From positions 1-11,307 of the forward strand of contig CAYLIP010000069.1 in the NCBI GenBank assembly GCA_964383855.1: 11,307 nucleotides of DNA, in the 5' to 3' direction. Within the stretch, counting starts at the first letter, position 1. Every line of letters begins with the position of its first letter. The translations under genes were made by a program, and so were the position numbers. The DNA is from CAZHAC01 sp964383855. GTDB taxonomy: Bacteria; Chloroflexota; Dormibacteria; Dormibacterales; Dormibacteraceae. The notes beneath the pieces were generated by a model, which saw only the letters and a list, made by a program, of their open reading frames with translations, searched no databases and was not told the DNA's origin. Positions 8,166-11,307 of this stretch are shown here, in pieces.

Positions 8166-8947
8166 GCCGCGGAGTCTAGGGAGTCGAGAGGCACCACCTC
8201 GAACGCGGTTCGAAGGCGCAGGCGGCGGAGCGCGGCGAGCACGGGCGCCCCGAGCAGCAGCACCATGGCCGCGTTGCCGGCCGCCCGGAACGAGTCATAG
8301 GCGGCCGATGTGACCACATAGAACGTGAGGAACCGGTGCACGGCGGCGGCCGGGTCCAGTCCCGGCTCCCAGCCGAAGCCGGCGGCCCCGCGGTAGTAGG
8401 CGGTCCAGTCCCAGACGTCCATGGCCCCGCCGAAGATGAACCCCATCGCCAGGCCGACGGCGGCCAGGACCGCGGTGTGGCGAAAGCTGATCGGGCCCCT
8501 CATCCCGGCACCGGCCAGACCCGCCGCCAGGCCCACCCACCCCGCGGCGAAGACCTGGTATGGCAGCCAGGGTCCAACGCCCCCGGTGGCCAGGGCGGAG
8601 ACCAGCAGCGAGAGGGCTCCGGTCAGAAAGCCGAAGCTGGGGCCCATCACGAAGCCGGCGCAGAGGATTGGAAAGAAGATCGGGTTGAAGCCGCCGACGC
8701 CCGTAACCACCGCCATCCTCAGCGCCGCGTCGATCGCCGACAGGGCGGCCAGCAGGGCCAGCCGCCGGGAGTCCAGGCGCCGTGTCGCCAGCTCGAGCAG
8801 GAGCACGGCCGCCACCGCCGCCAGGGCGAGGGCGAGCACCGCCGCGTCTTCGGGCAGCGGAAGCCCCAGGGATCTCCCCAGGAAAGGCCAGAAGAACGGC
8901 CACAGAAAGAGCGCGGCACCGACCAGGCAGGCGGCGACCAGGATCAT
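8162..8947 (-). CDS. ECF transporter S component, cobalamin (CbrT-like) type
   Basis: This 261-residue integral membrane protein is the substrate-capture subunit of an energy-coupling factor importer. Hydrophobic helices lie at about 1-22, 35-54, 62-82, 88-121, 128-147, 156-175 and 205-238. The family blocks seen are FLWPFFWP (14-21), GGFNPIFFPILCAGFVMGPS (85-104), TGGVGPWLPYQVFAAGWVG (121-139), and a C-terminal TFYVVTSAAYDSFRAAGNAAMVLLLG. These resemble the S components of actinobacterial ECF operons, which are assigned to cobalamin on genomic grounds. The N-terminal extension of two helices relative to small S components also occurs in those homologues. The gene sits directly after its ATPase and T component, with ATGA overlaps on both sides. 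That it is an S component is well supported. The corrinoid substrate is inferred from family resemblance and from the downstream DUF71 gene. Confidence 0.85.
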   Translation of the reverse strand: MILVAACLVGAALFLWPFFWPFLGRSLGLPLPEDAAVLALALAAVAAVLLLELATRRLDSRRLALLAALSAIDAALRMAVVTGVGGFNPIFFPILCAGFVMGPSFGFLTGALSLLVSALATGGVGPWLPYQVFAAGWVGLAAGLAGAGMRGPISFRHTAVLAAVGLAMGFIFGGAMDVWDWTAYYRGAAGFGWEPGLDPAAAVHRFLTFYVVTSAAYDSFRAAGNAAMVLLLGAPVLAALRRLRLRTAFEVVPLDSLDSAA

Positions 8948-10263
8948 GGCCGTTCCCCGGGCTCGGGCCCGATCGGGATGCGGCGGTGGGCCGCAGCCGC
9001 CAGCTGCTCGTCATGGGTCGCCATCACAACGCAGGCACCGGCCTCGGCAAGGCTGGCCACCGCCCGCAGCAGGAGGCCTCGCGCACGCGCGTCCATACCG
9101 CGAGTGGGCTCGTCCAGCAGGGCCAGGGCCGGCCTGGCGGCGAGGATGGCGGCCAGGGCCGCCCGCTCCCTCTGCCCGCCGCTGAGGTCCCTCGGATAGC
9201 GCTCCGCAACCGGCTCCAGGTCGAAGGCGCGGAGGGCCGATCGGACCTCCGGCTCCCCGTGCGGCTGCCGGGCCAGCCGCAGGCTGTAGCGGACCTCCTC
9301 GGCCACCGTGGCGCGATGGAGCAGGGCCGCCGGGTCCTGGGGAAGGTAGGCGATGCGACCCGCCGGCCGGTTGATCCGGCCCGCGATCGGGGGCAGCAGA
9401 CCGGCCAGGGTGCGCAGCAGTGTGGTCTTGCCCGACCCGTTGGGGCCCGTCAGCGCGAGCAGCTCGCCCGCGTGCCCGGCCATCTCGGGGATGGCCAGGA
9501 CCGGCCGGCCGCGGAAGCCGGCGACCAGGCCCTCGGCAGACCAGAGCCGCGCCCCGGGGCCCGGCAGCCGGACCGCCGGCGGCGCGGGATCGGTCGTGGG
9601 CTCCACCAGGCGACCCCCCTCGACCTGGATCCTTGACTCCGCACCGGCGAAGAGCCGCGTGCGGTGCTCGGCCACCACAACCGCCGTTCCCTGCGCCGCG
9701 ACCGCGCGGCAGGCGCGGGCGACCATCGCCGCGCCTTCCCGGTCGAGCTGGGACGCAGGCTCGTCGAGCACCAGGAGCCGCGGTCTCATGGCCAGGGCGG
9801 CGGCTATCGACACCCGCTGCCGTTCCCCGCCCGAGAGCTCGGCCAGGCGCCGGCCGCGCAGCCCGCCCGCCGCGACCCGGTCGAGGGCCTCCCGCACCCG
9901 GCCGGGGATCTCGGCCGCGGGAAGGGCCAGGTTCTCGAGGCCGAAGGCCACGTCGGCCTCGACGGTCGCGCCGATCGTCTGCCGCTCCGGGTCCTGGAAG
10001 ACGAACCCCACCTCCCGGGCCAGCCGCGCCGTCGAGGTCGTGGCGACCTCCATGTCCCCGACCCGGGCCGAGCCCGCCCACCGCCCGCCGTGGAAATGCG
10101 GGACCAGGCCGTTGAGGGTCCGGAGCAGGGTCGACTTGCCACCGCCCGAGGGGCCGGTGACCAGCGTCAGGCCGCCGCCGATCTCGGCGCAGACGTCCCG
10201 GAGCGCGGCGTCCGGCGACTCCGGGTACCAGTAGGTCAGGCGCTGGAGGTTTGCGATCGCCAC
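8944..10263 (-). CDS. ecfA: EcfA, fused double ABC ATPase of an ECF transporter
   Basis: This 439-residue protein joins two complete ABC ATPase domains that in many bacteria are separate EcfA1 and EcfA2 proteins. Domain 1 has Walker A GPSGGGKST (37-45), Q-loop Gln90 (FQDPERQ), signature LSGGERQR (143-150), Walker B LLVLDEP (163-169) and switch His200. Domain 2 has GPNGSGKTT (273-281), Q-loop Gln309 (LPQDP), LSGGQRER (360-367), LALLDEP and His417. A Pro-rich linker (about 222-240) separates them. Both catalytic sites look intact. It powers uptake through EcfT and the S component. The GTG at 10263 is preferred because it begins just before the first beta-strand; it overlaps the ecfT stop by 28 bp. 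The open frame continues far upstream, but that part only shadows ecfT. The stop forms ATGA with the S-component start. Confidence 0.94.
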   Translation of the reverse strand: MAIANLQRLTYWYPESPDAALRDVCAEIGGGLTLVTGPSGGGKSTLLRTLNGLVPHFHGGRWAGSARVGDMEVATTSTARLAREVGFVFQDPERQTIGATVEADVAFGLENLALPAAEIPGRVREALDRVAAGGLRGRRLAELSGGERQRVSIAAALAMRPRLLVLDEPASQLDREGAAMVARACRAVAAQGTAVVVAEHRTRLFAGAESRIQVEGGRLVEPTTDPAPPAVRLPGPGARLWSAEGLVAGFRGRPVLAIPEMAGHAGELLALTGPNGSGKTTLLRTLAGLLPPIAGRINRPAGRIAYLPQDPAALLHRATVAEEVRYSLRLARQPHGEPEVRSALRAFDLEPVAERYPRDLSGGQRERAALAAILAARPALALLDEPTRGMDARARGLLLRAVASLAEAGACVVMATHDEQLAAAAHRRIPIGPEPGERP

Positions 10264-11075
10264 GCCAGCGCCGGAAGGGCGAGCAGGAGGCAGGCCAGGA
10301 CCAGCAGCGGACTTACCGAAGGCGGCTGGATGGTCGGGTACGGGTACCAGTCGGGCAGGGCTCCGAGCAGGCGCGCACCCAGGAAGGGAACGGCAGCCGC
10401 CAGCGCCCCGGCGGCGAGGAGGGCGTCGCGCGGCCGCCACCGATCCGCGGGTGTTCGCGTCCGGGTCCCGGCGCCGTAGGCCCGAGCCTCCATCGCCTCG
10501 GCCAGCTGGACCGAGTCTTCGAGCGCGGTCAGAACGACCGGGATCAGCAGCGCCGCCCAGCTGGCCGGACCGCGCGGGCGCCAGCCGCGCATGCGCTGGG
10601 CGTCGCTGACCGCGGTGAAAGAGCGGGTGAGCGCCGGCACCAGGTTCAGGGCCGCAGCCAGCGCGGTGCCGGTCCCGACGAGCCAGCGAGGCAGTGCCGA
10701 GACGACCTCGGCCGGATCTCGGAGGAGCGAGAGCGGCGCCAGGGCGAGCACGGCTCCCGTGATGCCGAGCGCGGTCCCCACCCCGAAGACGGCCGACTCC
10801 ACGGTCAGTGGCCCGCCCACGCCCGGCAGCCAGCCGGGGAGCCGGGCGACGACATCCCGGCCGACGTGGCCGAAGAGCAGGTTGAAGAGGACCGCGACGA
10901 GGCCCGCCACCAGGAGTCCCCAGACCAGCGGGCGCAGGCTGCGGCCGGCGGGCGTGCGCCCGGCCAGCAGGTTGAAGGCGGCCAGGATGACGAGCCCGCG
11001 GTAGACCGGGTTGGTGGTGGAGAGCGAGATCGCGAGCGCCGCCGCCGACCAGCACGCGAGTGCGCGCGTGCTCAT
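10236..11075 (-). CDS. ecfT: EcfT (CbiQ family), transmembrane coupling subunit of an ECF transporter
   Basis: This 279-residue membrane protein couples ATP hydrolysis in EcfA to movement of the S component. Hydrophobic segments fall at about 6-38, 49-69, 93-118, 132-150, 171-186, 217-238 and 253-272. The two cytoplasmic coupling-helix motifs of the family (Ala-Arg-Gly type) are visible as AQRMRG (159-164) and EARAYG (196-201); these dock into the ATPase grooves. The ATG at 11075 overlaps the upstream stop as ATGA. The gene is followed by ecfA and the S component, which gives a complete group II ECF set in the order T-A-S. Confidence 0.92.
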   Translation of the reverse strand: MSTRALACWSAAALAISLSTTNPVYRGLVILAAFNLLAGRTPAGRSLRPLVWGLLVAGLVAVLFNLLFGHVGRDVVARLPGWLPGVGGPLTVESAVFGVGTALGITGAVLALAPLSLLRDPAEVVSALPRWLVGTGTALAAALNLVPALTRSFTAVSDAQRMRGWRPRGPASWAALLIPVVLTALEDSVQLAEAMEARAYGAGTRTRTPADRWRPRDALLAAGALAAAVPFLGARLLGALPDWYPYPTIQPPSVSPLLVLACLLLALPALAWRSQTSSA

Positions 11076-11307
11076 GGGCGAAGCCGGGCGGCGACCAGCT
11101 GCAGGACCAGGAACCCGAGCAGGGCGCCTCCGCCCAGGGAGGCCGCCAGGATGCCGAGGTCAAGGCGCTCGGGCGGCGCCGGCCGGCTCACGGGGCGCTC
11201 GGCGGTGGCGGTTCGCGCCCGCGTCGAGGGGCCGCCGGCGCTCGCGTCCGGCTCGGTCGAGGACGCCGGACTCGGCGTCGATGGCGCGTCCGGGGCCGGC
11301 GCCGTGG
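11072..11307 (-). CDS. C-terminal fragment of a probable membrane-anchored surface protein
   Basis: Only the last 77 or so codons of this gene are in the window; its start lies beyond 11307. The visible part is a low-complexity stretch rich in Ala, Pro, Ser and Thr of about 45 residues, followed by one hydrophobic helix (LGILAASLGGGALLGFLVLQL) and a short basic end (VAARLRP). This is the layout of an extracellular domain tethered by a C-terminal helix, with the positively charged end inside. No sortase LPXTG motif is seen. The stop overlaps ecfT as ATGA, so it is in the same operon. In related ECF operons such positions often hold secreted DUF4430 or prenyltransferase-fold proteins resembling transcobalamin. 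That identity is only a guess here, because no domain is visible. Confidence 0.7.
   Translation of the reverse strand, partial: TAPAPDAPSTPSPASSTEPDASAGGPSTRARTATAERPVSRPAPPERLDLGILAASLGGGALLGFLVLQLVAARLRP

Noticed and set aside
8200..8212. CGAAC-GCG-GTTCG palindrome resembling a second SOS box
   Set aside because: The spacer is 3 nt, not 4, and it lies in the coding end of the S component with no promoter nearby; most likely chance.

Overview
The window is about 70% GC, is densely packed, and contains no RNA genes, insertion sequences, CRISPR arrays or long repeats that I can see. It looks like chromosome from a free-living high-GC bacterium, probably Chloroflexota or Actinomycetota. The clues are a Gram-positive-type LexA box, few Shine-Dalgarno sites, TANNNT boxes immediately upstream of start codons, and an actinobacterial-style ECF transporter S component. 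The exact lineage cannot be fixed from this sequence.

Region 1 (1-5054, minus strand) is a nucleotide excision repair operon read as uvrB, two small hotdog-fold thioesterase-like genes, then uvrA, whose 3' third lies outside the window. Neighbouring genes overlap, two of the three junctions being ATGA. In front of uvrB is a textbook SOS box (5072-5091) beside a TAGAAT -10 element. The two thioesterase-like genes are therefore probably DNA-damage induced along with uvrA and uvrB.

Region 2 (5055-6311): a short divergent control region separates uvrB from a plus-strand FMN-dependent alpha-hydroxy acid dehydrogenase/oxidase gene, which seems to be transcribed with almost no leader. Its 3' end overlaps the end of region 3 by 11 bp, tail to tail.

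Region 3 (6301-11307, minus strand) is a second operon. In order of transcription it encodes the C-terminal end of a probable membrane-anchored surface protein (cut by the window edge), EcfT, a fused double-ATPase EcfA, a cobalamin-type ECF S component, MoeA (molybdopterin molybdotransferase), and a DUF71/COG2102 PP-loop protein. The last protein carries the ENGE(Y)H(S) signature which, from memory, marks the subgroup proposed to act in vitamin B12 salvage rather than diphthamide synthesis. Together these suggest a corrinoid (B12) capture, import and salvage operon with an unexpected molybdenum cofactor gene inside it. Every junction is a short overlap, four of them 4-nt. The DUF71 PP-loop is only encoded if translation begins at a CTG codon overlapping the moeA stop (CTGA), so standard gene callers are likely to truncate this gene and lose its active site.
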